Origin: Clostridiaceae bacterium
GTDB taxonomy: Bacteria; Bacillota; Clostridia; Oscillospirales; Acutalibacteraceae
Length of the DNA: 47,814 nt
Direction of reading: 5' to 3'
Assembly (NCBI GenBank): GCA_016282855.1
Contig: JAEELT010000041.1
Location: 1-47,814, forward strand
Shown: positions 29,463 through 38,956 of the stretch, one piece after another
Numbering within the stretch: position 1 is the first letter of the stretch
Layout of the letters: each line of letters starts with the position of its first letter
Position numbers and translations under genes: made by a program
Notes under the pieces: model-generated
Told to the model about the DNA's origin: nothing
What the model saw: only the letters and a program-made list of their open reading frames with translations
The model's database searches: none

Positions 29463-30809
29463 ATGGACCTTAAAGGCAAAAGAGTGCTTGTCGTCGGCCT
29501 GGCAAGAAGCGGTATGGCGGCAATAAAAGTTCTCAACTTGCTCGGAGCGGAAATCGTCCTCTCCGAGAGCAAAAAGAGAGAAGAAATCAAAGAAGCTGAT
29601 GAGCTCGAAAAAATCGGCGTTACCATAAAAGACCAGAGCCTCGAAGTGTTTGCCGAGAAGTATGATCTCTGTGTCAAAAACCCCGGTGTGCCTTATATCA
29701 GCCCCGCAATGGACCTGCTTGCCGAAAACGGAGTGCAGGTCATCACGGAGATTGAGCTTGCGTTCAGAGTGGCAAAGCCCCAGCACTATGTGGCAATCAC
29801 CGGCACCAACGGCAAGACGACCACCACCACGATTGTTTATGAGATTCTCAGAAATGCTTTCCCCGGCAAGGCTCATGTGTGCGGCAATATCGGCACACCC
29901 CTTTGCGAAACCGTCCTCGAAAATAATCTCATGAACGAGGAGGGGCATTATATAGCCCTCGAAATATCCAACTTTCAGCTGGTCAACATAGATAAGTTCA
30001 GACCTGAGGTTGCCTCCATCATCAACCTCACCCCCGACCACATAGATTTTATGGGCGGGCTCGAAAACTACTATAAATCCAAAACCGAGGTTTACCGCAA
30101 TATGGAGGGCTCCGATGTGTTCATCCTCAACAGTGATGACCCGGTGCTTGCCGAATACACCGCGAAATACCCGGTCAGGTGCAGCGTGCAGACTTTTTCT
30201 CTTGACAGAAAAGACACCTGCAGCTATATCGATGACGGATTTATCTGCATCTGCGGCAAAAAAGTGCTGCCTGTTGACTGCGTAAAGATTGTCGGCAGAC
30301 ACAATCTGCAGAATATTATCATCGCCGTTTCCGCCGCAAAGGCACTCGGTGTGCCGGATGATGTTATAGTGCGTACCGTTTCGGAGTTCAAAGGTGTTGA
30401 GCACAGAATCGAATTTGTGCGCGAGCTTAACGGTGTTAAATATTATAATGACTCCAAAGGCACCAACACAGATGCAACAGTAATAGCGGTGAGGTCATTT
30501 GACAGGGGAGTGATTCTGCTTGTGGGCGGCTTCGAAAAAGGTCTGCCGATGGATGAGCTGCGCGAGAATCTCTCGTCTGTAAAAAAAGTAATCGGTTACG
30601 GCGTGTGCGGCCCCAGGCTCGTAAAGGAGCTTGTCGGGGACGAAGGCACAGTGGTTGACAATCTTGAGCAGGCCGTGAATGAGGCATACAAAATCGCCCT
30701 GCCGGGTGATACAGTGCTTCTTTCACCCACCACAAGCTCATTTGACCAGTACAGCTGTTTTGAAGAAAGAGGAGAACATTTCAAAAAGATAGTAAACGCA
30801 TTGCAATAA
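29463..30809 (+). CDS. murD: UDP-N-acetylmuramoyl-L-alanine--D-glutamate ligase
   Basis: 448 residues, standard length. It adds D-Glu to UDP-MurNAc-L-Ala in peptidoglycan synthesis. N-terminal Rossmann domain (KRVLVVGLARSGMAA), ATP-binding loop ITGTNGKTTTT (about 115-125), central domain with EISNFQL and NLTPDHIDFMG, and C-terminal ligase domain (GRHNLQNII, KYYNDSKGTNTDAT). The start at 29463 follows GGAGG. Unlike most Firmicutes, the gene is not in an mra/mur/fts cluster here; it has its own consensus promoter and is followed only by a YhhN gene. Confidence 0.93.
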   Translation: MDLKGKRVLVVGLARSGMAAIKVLNLLGAEIVLSESKKREEIKEADELEKIGVTIKDQSLEVFAEKYDLCVKNPGVPYISPAMDLLAENGVQVITEIELAFRVAKPQHYVAITGTNGKTTTTTIVYEILRNAFPGKAHVCGNIGTPLCETVLENNLMNEEGHYIALEISNFQLVNIDKFRPEVASIINLTPDHIDFMGGLENYYKSKTEVYRNMEGSDVFILNSDDPVLAEYTAKYPVRCSVQTFSLDRKDTCSYIDDGFICICGKKVLPVDCVKIVGRHNLQNIIIAVSAAKALGVPDDVIVRTVSEFKGVEHRIEFVRELNGVKYYNDSKGTNTDATVIAVRSFDRGVILLVGGFEKGLPMDELRENLSSVKKVIGYGVCGPRLVKELVGDEGTVVDNLEQAVNEAYKIALPGDTVLLSPTTSSFDQYSCFEERGEHFKKIVNALQ

Positions 30810-30835
30810 ACAATATGTGATATGGGGGCTTGATT

Positions 30836-31552
30836 ATGCTGTTTCCCGTAATATTTGCATCGCTCGGAATGATTCTGCTGTTTGCTTTTCAGTATCACAG
30901 AATCAAAGGCTGCACTCCGTGGACCACGGTCCTTAAGTCGTTCACTTCGCTCGGCTTTATGTGCGTTGCCGTCTGCGCTCTCGCGACAAATGATTTTGAT
31001 AAAGCAAATTCAAAATACTGCGCGTTTGTCATCCTTGCGCTGCTTTTCGGCCTTCTCGGCGATATATGGCTCGACCTCAAGTTTACTCATCCGGAATGCG
31101 GCATTCCTTACACTTACGCCGGCTTTATGGTGTTTCTTTTCGGTCATCTTGTGTATGACGCAGGCCTGATTACGAGATTTTATGTAAAAGGCCACCCGAT
31201 GTATCTCATTGTGCCCGTGCTTGTTTCGCTGGCATTCTGCGTGGTTGTGCTTCTCACCGAGGACCTTATGAAGGTGAAATACGGCAAATTCAAAGGGATT
31301 GTTGCCGCGTACAGCCCGGTTGTTATTTCAATTTCCGCTTTTTCCGGCTCATTCGCGCTTCTCCATCATCTCAAGGAAATTCCTCTCAATATTTTCTTCG
31401 TTGCGAGCATTTTCTTCCTGTTTTCCGATCTTATACTCAACGGAACATATTTCGGAGACGGCAAAAACAGACCGGTTGATATTATCGTCAACCACACATC
31501 TTATTATCTTGCCCAGTACGCGATAGCGCTTTCTTTGTGCTTTCTTGAATAA
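30836..31552 (+). CDS. YhhN / lysoplasmalogenase family membrane protein
   Basis: 238 residues with about eight membrane segments. YhhN/TMEM86 markers: GLLGDIWLDLKF in segment 2-3, FLFGHLVYDAG, FLFSDLILNGTYFG near the end and HTSYYLAQYAIA. Human TMEM86B splits the vinyl-ether bond of lysoplasmalogens; many anaerobic Clostridia have plasmalogens, so that role is plausible but not shown. The start is ATG 30836, 7 bases after GGGGG; a TTG 6 bases earlier is less likely. Downstream of murD with a 26-base gap, so probably co-transcribed. Confidence 0.82.
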   Translation: MLFPVIFASLGMILLFAFQYHRIKGCTPWTTVLKSFTSLGFMCVAVCALATNDFDKANSKYCAFVILALLFGLLGDIWLDLKFTHPECGIPYTYAGFMVFLFGHLVYDAGLITRFYVKGHPMYLIVPVLVSLAFCVVVLLTEDLMKVKYGKFKGIVAAYSPVVISISAFSGSFALLHHLKEIPLNIFFVASIFFLFSDLILNGTYFGDGKNRPVDIIVNHTSYYLAQYAIALSLCFLE

Positions 31553-31598
31553 ATTTTTGTGATGAAATAAAGCTAATTTGTTTTCAGGAGGAAAAACC

Positions 31599-33719
31599 AT
31601 GGAACAGATTCTCTCTGCACTGATATCTGTCTTGATGGTCGTTGTTCAGATGATAACGTCCTTTCTCGGCGGAGGCGGGATAACCATTCCCACATTTCCC
31701 GGCACTGACCCCGGCACAATAGTTGAGGACACATCGGATATGATATGGCCTCTCAAGAAATCCAGCTATGTTTCCGCCGGATTTCCGAATTACGATGACG
31801 GCTCGTATCACGGCGGTATTGACATTGTGCTCACGAGCGGAAGCAGCAAGGGTGAGCCCTTCTACGCTGTCAAAGACGGCAAGGTTGCAATAGCCCTCAA
31901 TGACAACGAAGATAATCTCGGCTACGGCAACTGTGTGTGTCTGAGCCACACAGACGGTATTTCCACTTTCTACGCTCACGCCGATTCTGTCAAGGTCAAG
32001 AAGGGCGATACTGTCCGCAAGGGCGACCTTCTGGGCTATATCGGTCAGACGGGCAACGCAACGGGGCCGCATCTTCACCTTGAGGTCTGGAAAGAAAAAG
32101 ACAACGGCATTGAAAGGGTCAATCCTCTCGATTATATCAAGAATCCCTATACCAATGTGCCTTCAACGCCCACTACCCCCACAACACCCACCGAGCCTGA
32201 AACCAAAAACGGCAAGTTCAACTTCCTTGTTTACGGCTACGGTCACGGTGTCGGAATGAGCCAGGACGGCGCCATATTGATTGCAAAAGCCGGATATCAG
32301 TACAGTGATATTCTCACAAGATATTACCCCGGCACCACCTTAAAAACGGATTCATCAACTCCCGCTACAGTCAACAAAAACGGCAAGAAAGTTTCCATAC
32401 TTGAATTCCTCTGCAAAACAGTCGCTCAGGAAATCGGGTCCGGATCACCTTTGGAAGCTCTGAAGGCTCAGGCTGTTGCCACTTACACTTATGCCAAAGT
32501 TTACGGCTACGGTAACGGTCAGGGCTATAAATCCGATTTCAAATACAGCGGCACCAATGTCGAAAAAGCGTGCCTGGCTGTGCTCGGCATGTCAAAGACA
32601 ACCGATACTCCCAAGGCGACCTACCTTGATTATAAGGGCAATCCCGCTCAGACCTTCTATTTCTCCAACGCCGCGTGCAAGACCGCATCTTCCGTGAACG
32701 TCTGGGGCGGCAGTGAAATTGAGTATCTTAAGGGCGGAGTATCCAGCCCCGAGACTCCCGTAAAGTCCACCAAGACTTATACTGCCGAGGAAATGAAGAC
32801 GCTCATAAACGATTACGCCAAGGCGGAAAACAAGACCATCACTCTTGACAAAGATCCGTCAAAGTGGATTGAAATTGTTTCTCACGACGGCTCGCTCGGC
32901 ACTGCCGGCTATATCAAGGAAATCAAAGTCGGCAACATCAAAATGAGCGGTAACACCTTCAGATCCAAAGTGCTAAAATACGGCCTCAAGTCACATTGCT
33001 TCCTTGTAGGCTACGATACCGTACCCAAAGAGATTAAAATCACCGTTGAGCCCATTGAGGCACCGAAGCCGGCGTCAACTCCCTTTGTGCTTCCGAAGGC
33101 CTCAATGATTACGGGTGTTCCTTTCCTCGATCAGAACAAGCTCGGTTATCCTATGGGCTGTGAGGCGGCCTCCGCTGCTATGGTCATGAACTATTTCGGC
33201 TTTGATTCCGTAACCATCAAGGATGTTGTGGCGGCCACTCCCAAGGCATCAAAATACTTCAAGCAGGGCAATGAATGGTTCGGCGGCGATCCCTTCAAGG
33301 GCTTTGTCGGCGACCCGACAAAGAAGATGGCTGACGGCGCTTACGGCTGTTTCGCTCCTCCGCTCGTAACGGCAATGCAATCCATTGCCGGAAAAGACAG
33401 GGTTTATAACATTTCGGGCTGCACGGCGGATCAGCTCTTCACCTTTGTGGCAAAGGGATGCCCGGTGGTTGTCTGGTGCTGCAACACCGATAACAAGCTT
33501 TCAAAGGATATAACCTGGAGAATAATTGACAATAACGGTAAACCGACAGGTGACACATTCACCATGATTAAGTACGAGCACTGCGCAGTGCTTGTCGGAT
33601 ATGATGAGAACTATGTGTATCTCAACAACCCGTCGAGAACAGCCGGCTACAAGCAGGATAAAAACCTCTTTATGAGCAACTGGAATATGCTTTATAACCA
33701 GGCGGTTATCATGTTCTGA
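31599..33719 (+). CDS. Three-domain cell-wall protein: M23 peptidase, permuted SpoIID/LytB, C39-like peptidase
   Basis: 706 residues. The start at 31599 follows CAGGAGG. A hydrophobic N-terminal helix (1-23) without basic residues is an atypical anchor. M23/LytM domain (about 50-183) with HGGID (His71, Asp75), His127 and HLH (158-160). A Thr/Pro linker follows. Then VYGYGHGVGMSQDGA...ILTRYYPGTTL (211-248), normally the C-terminal part of SpoIID, comes before VAQEIGSGSPLEALKAQAVATYTYA (275-299), normally its N-terminal part, and SNAAC...NVWGG (356-371). The SpoIID catalytic Glu corresponds to Glu278. C39-like domain (about 500-706) with Cys521 (YPMGCEAAS), a late His in YEHCAVLVGY and LNNPS. 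It likely cuts peptidoglycan peptides and glycan strands. Confidence 0.82.
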   Translation: MEQILSALISVLMVVVQMITSFLGGGGITIPTFPGTDPGTIVEDTSDMIWPLKKSSYVSAGFPNYDDGSYHGGIDIVLTSGSSKGEPFYAVKDGKVAIALNDNEDNLGYGNCVCLSHTDGISTFYAHADSVKVKKGDTVRKGDLLGYIGQTGNATGPHLHLEVWKEKDNGIERVNPLDYIKNPYTNVPSTPTTPTTPTEPETKNGKFNFLVYGYGHGVGMSQDGAILIAKAGYQYSDILTRYYPGTTLKTDSSTPATVNKNGKKVSILEFLCKTVAQEIGSGSPLEALKAQAVATYTYAKVYGYGNGQGYKSDFKYSGTNVEKACLAVLGMSKTTDTPKATYLDYKGNPAQTFYFSNAACKTASSVNVWGGSEIEYLKGGVSSPETPVKSTKTYTAEEMKTLINDYAKAENKTITLDKDPSKWIEIVSHDGSLGTAGYIKEIKVGNIKMSGNTFRSKVLKYGLKSHCFLVGYDTVPKEIKITVEPIEAPKPASTPFVLPKASMITGVPFLDQNKLGYPMGCEAASAAMVMNYFGFDSVTIKDVVAATPKASKYFKQGNEWFGGDPFKGFVGDPTKKMADGAYGCFAPPLVTAMQSIAGKDRVYNISGCTADQLFTFVAKGCPVVVWCCNTDNKLSKDITWRIIDNNGKPTGDTFTMIKYEHCAVLVGYDENYVYLNNPSRTAGYKQDKNLFMSNWNMLYNQAVIMF

Positions 33720-33757
33720 CGAGCAGGGCGGAGCGGTTTTTACTGTTAAAATTTTTA

Positions 33758-33786
33758 TTGACATTTAATTATTTATATAGTATAAT
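33758..33786 (+). promoter_or_regulatory. Consensus promoter of the rimP-nusA-infB operon
   Basis: TTGACA (33758-33763), a 17-bp spacer and TATAAT (33781-33786): a perfect match to the sigma-A consensus, as expected for a strong housekeeping operon. Confidence 0.93.
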
Positions 33787-33813
33787 GCGTAACGGTTAGA
33801 ATATGAGATTAAG

Positions 33814-33846
33814 CAAAGGAGTAGGGCAACCTGCTCTTTTGTTTTT
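33814..33846 (+). promoter_or_regulatory. rimP leader hairpin with T tract (attenuator candidate)
   Basis: A 12-bp stem (33814-33825 with 33830-33841, two wobbles), loop GCAA, followed by TTTTT and then the AAAGGAGC of rimP. It has the form of an intrinsic terminator placed inside the leader. It resembles the 'rimP leader' RNA reported in Firmicutes, from memory. NusA, encoded second, stimulates hairpin termination, so feedback is plausible. Confidence 0.65.
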
Positions 33847-33862
33847 GCAAAGGAGCGGTTTT

Positions 33863-34339
33863 ATGTCAAAAGGAAAGGGCGGCAATGTTTCCGCTGCGGT
33901 GCGTGAGCTTGCCGAGCCCATCGCCGAAAAGCTGGGCCTCGAAATCTGGGATGTCCGTTTTGTAAAAGAAGGAGCGGACTGGTTTCTCAGAGTGTTTATC
34001 GATAAAGAGGGCGGAGTTAATATCAACGACTGTGAGAATATGAGCCGCGCCCTTGACGCTCCGCTTGATGAGCTTGACCCCATTGAGCAGAGCTACTGCC
34101 TTGAAGTGTCATCCCCCGGCATAGAGAGAGACCTTACACGGCCGGAGCATTTTGAAAAGTTCATCGGTGCTGATATCAAGGTGAAATTCATAAGACCCGT
34201 TGACGGCAGACGCGAATACTGCGGCGTGCTCGAAAGCAGCGACGGCAGCAGCATTGTGCTCCGTCTTGAGGACGGCAGCGCAATGAACATTGAAAAGAAA
34301 GAAACTTCATTCATCCGTCTGGATGATTTTGACGATTAA
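33863..34339 (+). CDS. rimP: Ribosome maturation factor RimP
   Basis: 158 residues, usual length. Needed for 30S subunit maturation. Typical motifs: LGLEIWDVRFVKEGADWFLRVFIDKEGGVNINDCE and LEVSSPGIERDLTRPEHFEKFIG. The start at 33863 is set by AAAGGAGC; an upstream in-frame ATG at 33803 lies in the leader hairpin region and is rejected. First gene of the operon that continues through nrnA. Confidence 0.95.
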   Translation: MSKGKGGNVSAAVRELAEPIAEKLGLEIWDVRFVKEGADWFLRVFIDKEGGVNINDCENMSRALDAPLDELDPIEQSYCLEVSSPGIERDLTRPEHFEKFIGADIKVKFIRPVDGRREYCGVLESSDGSSIVLRLEDGSAMNIEKKETSFIRLDDFDD

Positions 34340-34358
34340 GAAAGGACTGACAGGAAAA

Positions 34359-35423
34359 ATGAAAAACACAGAATTTTTTGAAGCTGTATCTGCAATGGCT
34401 CAGGAAAGGGGAGTGCCTGTTGAAGCTCTCTACGAAGCCATTTCCAAATCCGTTATCACATCCGTCAAGAGGGATTACGGCGACAGAGATATAGTCTTCT
34501 GCGATATAAACCCAGAAAAGAACACTCTCAAAATTTTTGTGCGCAAGAGAGTCGTTGACGAAGTCACGGATGAAATTGAAGAAATTTCACTTGATGAAGC
34601 AAAGAAAATCAGAAAGAGAATCAATGTGGGCGACACCATCGATATAGAGCTCAACACCAAAGCGGTCAGCAGAATCGCGGCGGTTAAAGGCAAGCATCTT
34701 CTGCGCCAGAATATCGGTGACGCCGAGACCGAGCGCAAGAGGCAGGAGCTTCAGGAAAAGAATCAGGAGCTTGCCACCTGCAAGATTATCAGAGTCGATC
34801 CCGACACTCTCGATGCCTTCCTTGAAATCGGCAAGGTCGTTGAGCGCCTGCCCAGAAGCGAGCAGATTCCCACTGATGTGCTCAGAGAAGGCGAGTATAT
34901 CAAAGTGTATGTTACCGAAGTTATCGAGGGCGCAAAAGGCCCCAAGGCAAAAATCTCCAGAACTCATCCCGGCCTTGTAAGGCGCCTGCTTGAGGTTGAG
35001 GTGCCCGAAATAGTTGACGGCACCGTCGAAATCAGGTCCATAGCCCGCGAAGCCGGTTCAAGAAGCAAGATAGCCGTTTACTCATCGGATGAAAATGTTG
35101 ACCCCGTCGGCGCCTGCATAGGTCAGAGAGGTCAGAGAATCAACAATATCGTTGATGCTCTCGGCGGCGAGAAGCTTGATGTGATCAACTACAGCGATGA
35201 CCCCGCTAAGTTTGTTGCCGCGGCTCTCGCTCCTGCAAATGTAATATCCGTTGAGATACTCAGCGAGGAGGAGAGAAGCTGCAAGGTTACCGTTCCCAAC
35301 AATCAGCTTTCACTCGCTATAGGCAACAAGGGCCAGAATGCCCGTCTTGCCGCAAAGCTCACCGGCTGGAAGATAGATATTAACCCCGAATTTGAGGAGC
35401 CGGTAATAAATTTTGATGACTGA
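34359..35423 (+). CDS. nusA: Transcription termination/antitermination protein NusA
   Basis: 354 residues, the short form common in Gram-positives without the acidic repeats of E. coli. N-terminal RNA-polymerase-binding domain (FFEAVSAMAQERGVPVEALYEAI), S1 domain (about 130-200), KH1/KH2 (GACIGQRGQRINNIVDALGGEKLDVI; LAIGNKGQNARLAAKLTGWKIDI). Binds RNA polymerase and nascent RNA to modulate pausing, termination and hairpin folding. The start at 34359 follows AGGA. 19 bases after rimP, so co-transcribed. Confidence 0.96.
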   Translation: MKNTEFFEAVSAMAQERGVPVEALYEAISKSVITSVKRDYGDRDIVFCDINPEKNTLKIFVRKRVVDEVTDEIEEISLDEAKKIRKRINVGDTIDIELNTKAVSRIAAVKGKHLLRQNIGDAETERKRQELQEKNQELATCKIIRVDPDTLDAFLEIGKVVERLPRSEQIPTDVLREGEYIKVYVTEVIEGAKGPKAKISRTHPGLVRRLLEVEVPEIVDGTVEIRSIAREAGSRSKIAVYSSDENVDPVGACIGQRGQRINNIVDALGGEKLDVINYSDDPAKFVAAALAPANVISVEILSEEERSCKVTVPNNQLSLAIGNKGQNARLAAKLTGWKIDINPEFEEPVINFDD

Positions 35424-35443
35424 TACCCGAAGGAGAGTCTGCT

Positions 35444-35713
35444 ATGGCTGTGCGTCGAAGCGTTCCGATGAGAAAATGTACGGGCTGCAATGAAATGAAG
35501 CCCAAAAAAGAGCTTGTACGGGTTGTAAGAAGCCCGGAGGGCGAAATATCCGTGGACCTTGTCGGCAAAAAGCCCGGCAGAGGCGCTTATGTCTGCAGAA
35601 GCAGAGAGTGCCTCGAAAAAGCCAGAAAAGCCAAAAGACTCCAGAAGGCGTTTTCGTGTGAAATACCGGACGAAGTTTTTGAACGGATGGAGGAAGAGCT
35701 GGAAAATGGATGA
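35444..35713 (+). CDS. rnpM: YlxR / RnpM RNA-binding protein
   Basis: 89 residues. MRKCTGCNEMKPKKELVRVV and GKKPGRGAYVCRSRECLEKA are the YlxR signature. In B. subtilis this protein binds the RNase P RNA and was renamed RnpM. Start at 35444 after GAAGGAG. Always found between nusA and infB in Firmicutes; overlaps the next gene by 8 bases. Confidence 0.93.
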   Translation: MAVRRSVPMRKCTGCNEMKPKKELVRVVRSPEGEISVDLVGKKPGRGAYVCRSRECLEKARKAKRLQKAFSCEIPDEVFERMEEELENG

Positions 35714-36020
35714 AAACAGATTCCTCTCTCTCCTCGGAATGTGCCGCAAAGCGGGCAAGCTCAGCTGCGGGCACGACAGTTCGGTAGAATCCATTAAATC
35801 TCACAAAGCGGCTTTGTGTGTTTTCAGCAGTGATTCTTCAGAACGGCTGAGAAAGGAAATCAGGCGCGAATGTGAATTCCGCAATTCTCAGGCGGATTCG
35901 CTGACCGTAGAATATGACATGAATGAAATCGGCAGAGCCACGGGGCTCAGGTCCGCGGTGCTTACCGTCAACGATAAGGGCTTGGCGGACGCATTGCTGA
36001 AAGCACTCGGCAGATCGTAA
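35706..36020 (+). CDS. ylxQ: L7Ae-family RNA-binding protein YlxQ
   Basis: 104 residues, ribosomal L7Ae/L30e/S12e fold (FLSLLGMCRKAGKLSCGHDSSVESI; ALCVFSSDSSERLRKEI). Expected to bind kink-turn RNA; cellular role unclear. The start at 35706 lies within the rnpM end, after GAGGAAGAG, so translation is coupled. The SDSSE stretch replaces the more usual Asp-Ala-Ser-Asn-type motif that contacts RNA, so binding may differ. Confidence 0.88.
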   Translation: MDENRFLSLLGMCRKAGKLSCGHDSSVESIKSHKAALCVFSSDSSERLRKEIRRECEFRNSQADSLTVEYDMNEIGRATGLRSAVLTVNDKGLADALLKALGRS

Positions 36021-36032
36021 GGAGGATAAAGA

Positions 36033-38585
36033 ATGATAACTAAAATCAAGGTATCCGACGTAGCAAAGGATTTCGGCGTAAAGCCTACCGAAATAATAAA
36101 TGTTCTCGCAAAGTATTACGAGGGCAAGAAAACCCGTACATCAATTCTTGAGCAGGATGAGCTCAATCTGATATTTGAGTATTATACCAAGCAGTTCAGC
36201 GTTGATAATCTCGACGCTTACTTTGAGCTTGTTTCTCCCGCAGGCGCCGCCAAGGAGAAGGAAGCGGAGCCTGCTCCCGCTCCCGAAGAGGCGCAGGCCA
36301 AACCCGCCAAAGCCAAGAAGGCGGCCAAAGCAGACGAAAAGGGCGGGGAAGCGCCCGAAAAAGAGCCCGAAAAGCCCGAGCAGGAGAAAAAAGAAGAAGA
36401 GAAGAAACCCGCAAAGGAAAAGAAGGCTGAAAAGAAGGAAGCGGCTCCCGAAAAAGAGAAGCCGGCAGAGAAGGCCGTGAAACCCGCTGCCGAAAAAGCA
36501 ACAGGCAAAACCAAGGCGCCCAAGATGCCTGTTATGCCTCAGAATAATCGCAAGCAGCCCGAAAAGAAGAAGGAAGACAAGGCGGCTCAGCCCAGAACCA
36601 AAGGCGAGCAGTCCACAGTCAACCTCAGAAGCGACAATGTTGACCTCGAGAAGTATAACGAAAAATATGAGAGAATTGCTCCGGGTTCCGCAGCAAGCGC
36701 AATGGAGAGGGGCCCCTCAAAGCAGAAGATAAATCAGAAGAGCAAGCAGTACAGAAAGCAGGGTAACAGACCCACAAGGCGCGAAACAGAGAAAGAGCGT
36801 CTTGAGAGAATTGCCGCTGAAAGAGCCAAGAAGCCCCAGCTTCAGCTCAAGATACCCGAGGAAATCACGGTAGGCGAGCTTGCCTCCATGCTCAAAATGA
36901 CCGCGGCGGAAGTTATCAAAAAGCTTTTCTCGCTCGGTCAGATGGCGGCAATAAACGATGTGCTTGACTATGAGACCGCGGCTATAGTTGCCGAAGAGCT
37001 CGGCGCCAAGGCTGAGAAGCTCGTGGTTGTCACTATAGAAGACAGAATAATCGACGACAGCGAAGACGATGAAGCGTCACTTGAGCGCAGAGATCCTGTT
37101 GTGGTCGTTATGGGTCACGTTGACCACGGTAAGACCTCAATTCTTGATGCTATCAGAAACACTTCCGTCACCGCGGGTGAAGCTGGCGGCATTACTCAGC
37201 ATATCGGCGCTTACAGAGTCAATGTCAACGGCGAAAATATTACCTTCCTTGATACTCCCGGTCACGCCGCTTTTACCTCAATGCGTTTAAGAGGCGCTAT
37301 GGCCACAGATATAGCCGTGCTTGTAGTCGCTGCGGATGACGGTATTATGCCTCAGACAATTGAAGCCATCAACCACGCCAAAGCGGCCGGCGTTCAGATT
37401 ATAGTTGCAATCAACAAGATGGATAAACCTGCCGCAAATCCGGACAGAGTGCTTCAGCAGCTCACCGAGTATGAACTTGTTCCGGAAGAGTGGGGCGGCG
37501 AAACCATCTGCGTTCCTGTTTCAGCTCTCACAAAGCAGGGCATAGACAAGCTGCTTGAGTCCATTCTTCTTGTGGCTGAAATGCAGGAGCTTAAAGCCAA
37601 CCCCAACCGCCGCGCGAAGGGCGTTGTTATAGAAGCCAAGCTCGACAAGGGCAGAGGCCCCGTTTCAACTCTCCTTGTGCAAAACGGTACCCTCAAATCC
37701 GGCGATATCATAGTTGCCGGCACTGCTGTAGGCAGAGTAAGGGTTATGACGGATGACAAGGGCAGAAAGGTCAATGAAGCCGGTCCGTCCGTTCCCGTAG
37801 AGATTATGGGTCTTGCCGAAGTTCCCCAGGCAGGCGACGCGTTTGACGCCGTCAATGACGAACGCCTCGCAAGAGAGCTTGTCGAGCAGAGAAAGGCAAA
37901 GGCCAAGGAGGAGCAGTTCAAGGAGTATCAGAAAGTTACTCTTGAAAATCTCTTTGATTCCATCAAGGAAGGCGAGCTCAAGGAGCTCAATATCATTATC
38001 AAGGCAGACGTTCAGGGCTCAGCCGAAGCAGTTAAGCAGAGCCTTGTCAAGCTCTCCAACGAAGAGGTCAGGGTTAAGGTTATCCACTCCGGCGTCGGCG
38101 CAATCAATGAGAGCGATGTTATGCTTGCAAACGCCTCCAACGCCATCATCGTCGGCTTCAATGTCAGGCCCGACGCAGTCGCTTCTGAAAACGCAGAGCG
38201 CGATGATGTTGAAATCAGAACATACAGAGTTATTTATGACTGTATCAACGAGATAGAAGCCGCCATAAAGGGTATGCTCGCGCCTAAATTCAGGGATGTT
38301 GATATCGGTAAAGCGGATGTCCGCCAGATAGTCAGGATTTCCTCCATAGGCAACATTGCCGGCTGCCATGTCACGAGCGGCAAAGTCACAAGGAATTCCA
38401 AGGTCAGAGTTGTCCGCGACGGTATCGTTGTTGCCGAGGATGAGATTGCCTCGCTGCGCAGATTCAAGGACGACGTCAAGGAAGTCGCTTCCGGCTTTGA
38501 ATGCGGTATCGGTCTTACCAAGTTCAACGATATAAAGGAAGATGACGTGTTTGAATTCTTCATCACCGAGGAGTACAGAGACTGA
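36033..38585 (+). CDS. infB: Translation initiation factor IF-2
   Basis: 850 residues. N-terminal IF2_N domain (1-60, [22 protein letters not shown]), a long Lys/Glu/Ala/Pro-rich disordered linker (about 75-190), a second IF2_N (about 270-325), then the GTPase domain: G1 [10 protein letters not shown]3 DTPGHAAF, G4 NKMD. Domains II-IV and the fMet-tRNA-binding C-terminal region complete it. Brings initiator tRNA to the 30S subunit. Start at 36033 after AAGGAGG. The stop overlaps the rbfA start by one base (TGATG). Confidence 0.97.
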   Translation: MITKIKVSDVAKDFGVKPTEIINVLAKYYEGKKTRTSILEQDELNLIFEYYTKQFSVDNLDAYFELVSPAGAAKEKEAEPAPAPEEAQAKPAKAKKAAKADEKGGEAPEKEPEKPEQEKKEEEKKPAKEKKAEKKEAAPEKEKPAEKAVKPAAEKATGKTKAPKMPVMPQNNRKQPEKKKEDKAAQPRTKGEQSTVNLRSDNVDLEKYNEKYERIAPGSAASAMERGPSKQKINQKSKQYRKQGNRPTRRETEKERLERIAAERAKKPQLQLKIPEEITVGELASMLKMTAAEVIKKLFSLGQMAAINDVLDYETAAIVAEELGAKAEKLVVVTIEDRIIDDSEDDEASLERRDPVVVVMGHVDHGKTSILDAIRNTSVTAGEAGGITQHIGAYRVNVNGENITFLDTPGHAAFTSMRLRGAMATDIAVLVVAADDGIMPQTIEAINHAKAAGVQIIVAINKMDKPAANPDRVLQQLTEYELVPEEWGGETICVPVSALTKQGIDKLLESILLVAEMQELKANPNRRAKGVVIEAKLDKGRGPVSTLLVQNGTLKSGDIIVAGTAVGRVRVMTDDKGRKVNEAGPSVPVEIMGLAEVPQAGDAFDAVNDERLARELVEQRKAKAKEEQFKEYQKVTLENLFDSIKEGELKELNIIIKADVQGSAEAVKQSLVKLSNEEVRVKVIHSGVGAINESDVMLANASNAIIVGFNVRPDAVASENAERDDVEIRTYRVIYDCINEIEAAIKGMLAPKFRDVDIGKADVRQIVRISSIGNIAGCHVTSGKVTRNSKVRVVRDGIVVAEDEIASLRRFKDDVKEVASGFECGIGLTKFNDIKEDDVFEFFITEEYRD

Positions 38586-38956
38586 TGGCGGGATATAAAA
38601 CAGATAGGGTAGCGGAAGATATAAAGCGCGAAATTGCCTCAATCATCCGCGAGCTCAAAGACCCGAGAGTGCAGGGCAAAATGCTCACGGTAGTAAATGT
38701 TGATGTCAGCTCCGACGCTTCATACGCCAGGGTTTATGTCAGCGCGCTCGAGGGCATAGACACTGCAAAAACAGCAGTCAAAGGGCTTGTCAGCGCCACG
38801 GGTTATATACGCAGAGAGGTCGGTCAGCGTCTTCATCTGCGCAAAACTCCCGAGCTTAAATTCATTGCCGATGATTCCATTGAAAAGGGAATGAAAATTG
38901 CAGGAATGCTCAATTCCATAGTCAGGGACGAAGAGGAAGAAAGCGATGATGATTAA
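38585..38956 (+). CDS. rbfA: Ribosome-binding factor A
   Basis: 123 residues. KH-type fold with DRVAEDIKREIASIIRELKDPRV and VSDASYARVYVS-like strands, then RREVGQRLHLRKTPELKFIADDSIEKG. Late 30S maturation and cold adaptation. The start overlaps the infB stop and the end overlaps the nrnA start; acidic C terminus (DEEEESDDD). Confidence 0.95.
   Translation: MAGYKTDRVAEDIKREIASIIRELKDPRVQGKMLTVVNVDVSSDASYARVYVSALEGIDTAKTAVKGLVSATGYIRREVGQRLHLRKTPELKFIADDSIEKGMKIAGMLNSIVRDEEEESDDD

Noticed and set aside
29415-30404. Long antisense frame inside murD
   Set aside because: Opposite a clear murD with all motifs; composition follows from murD codon bias.
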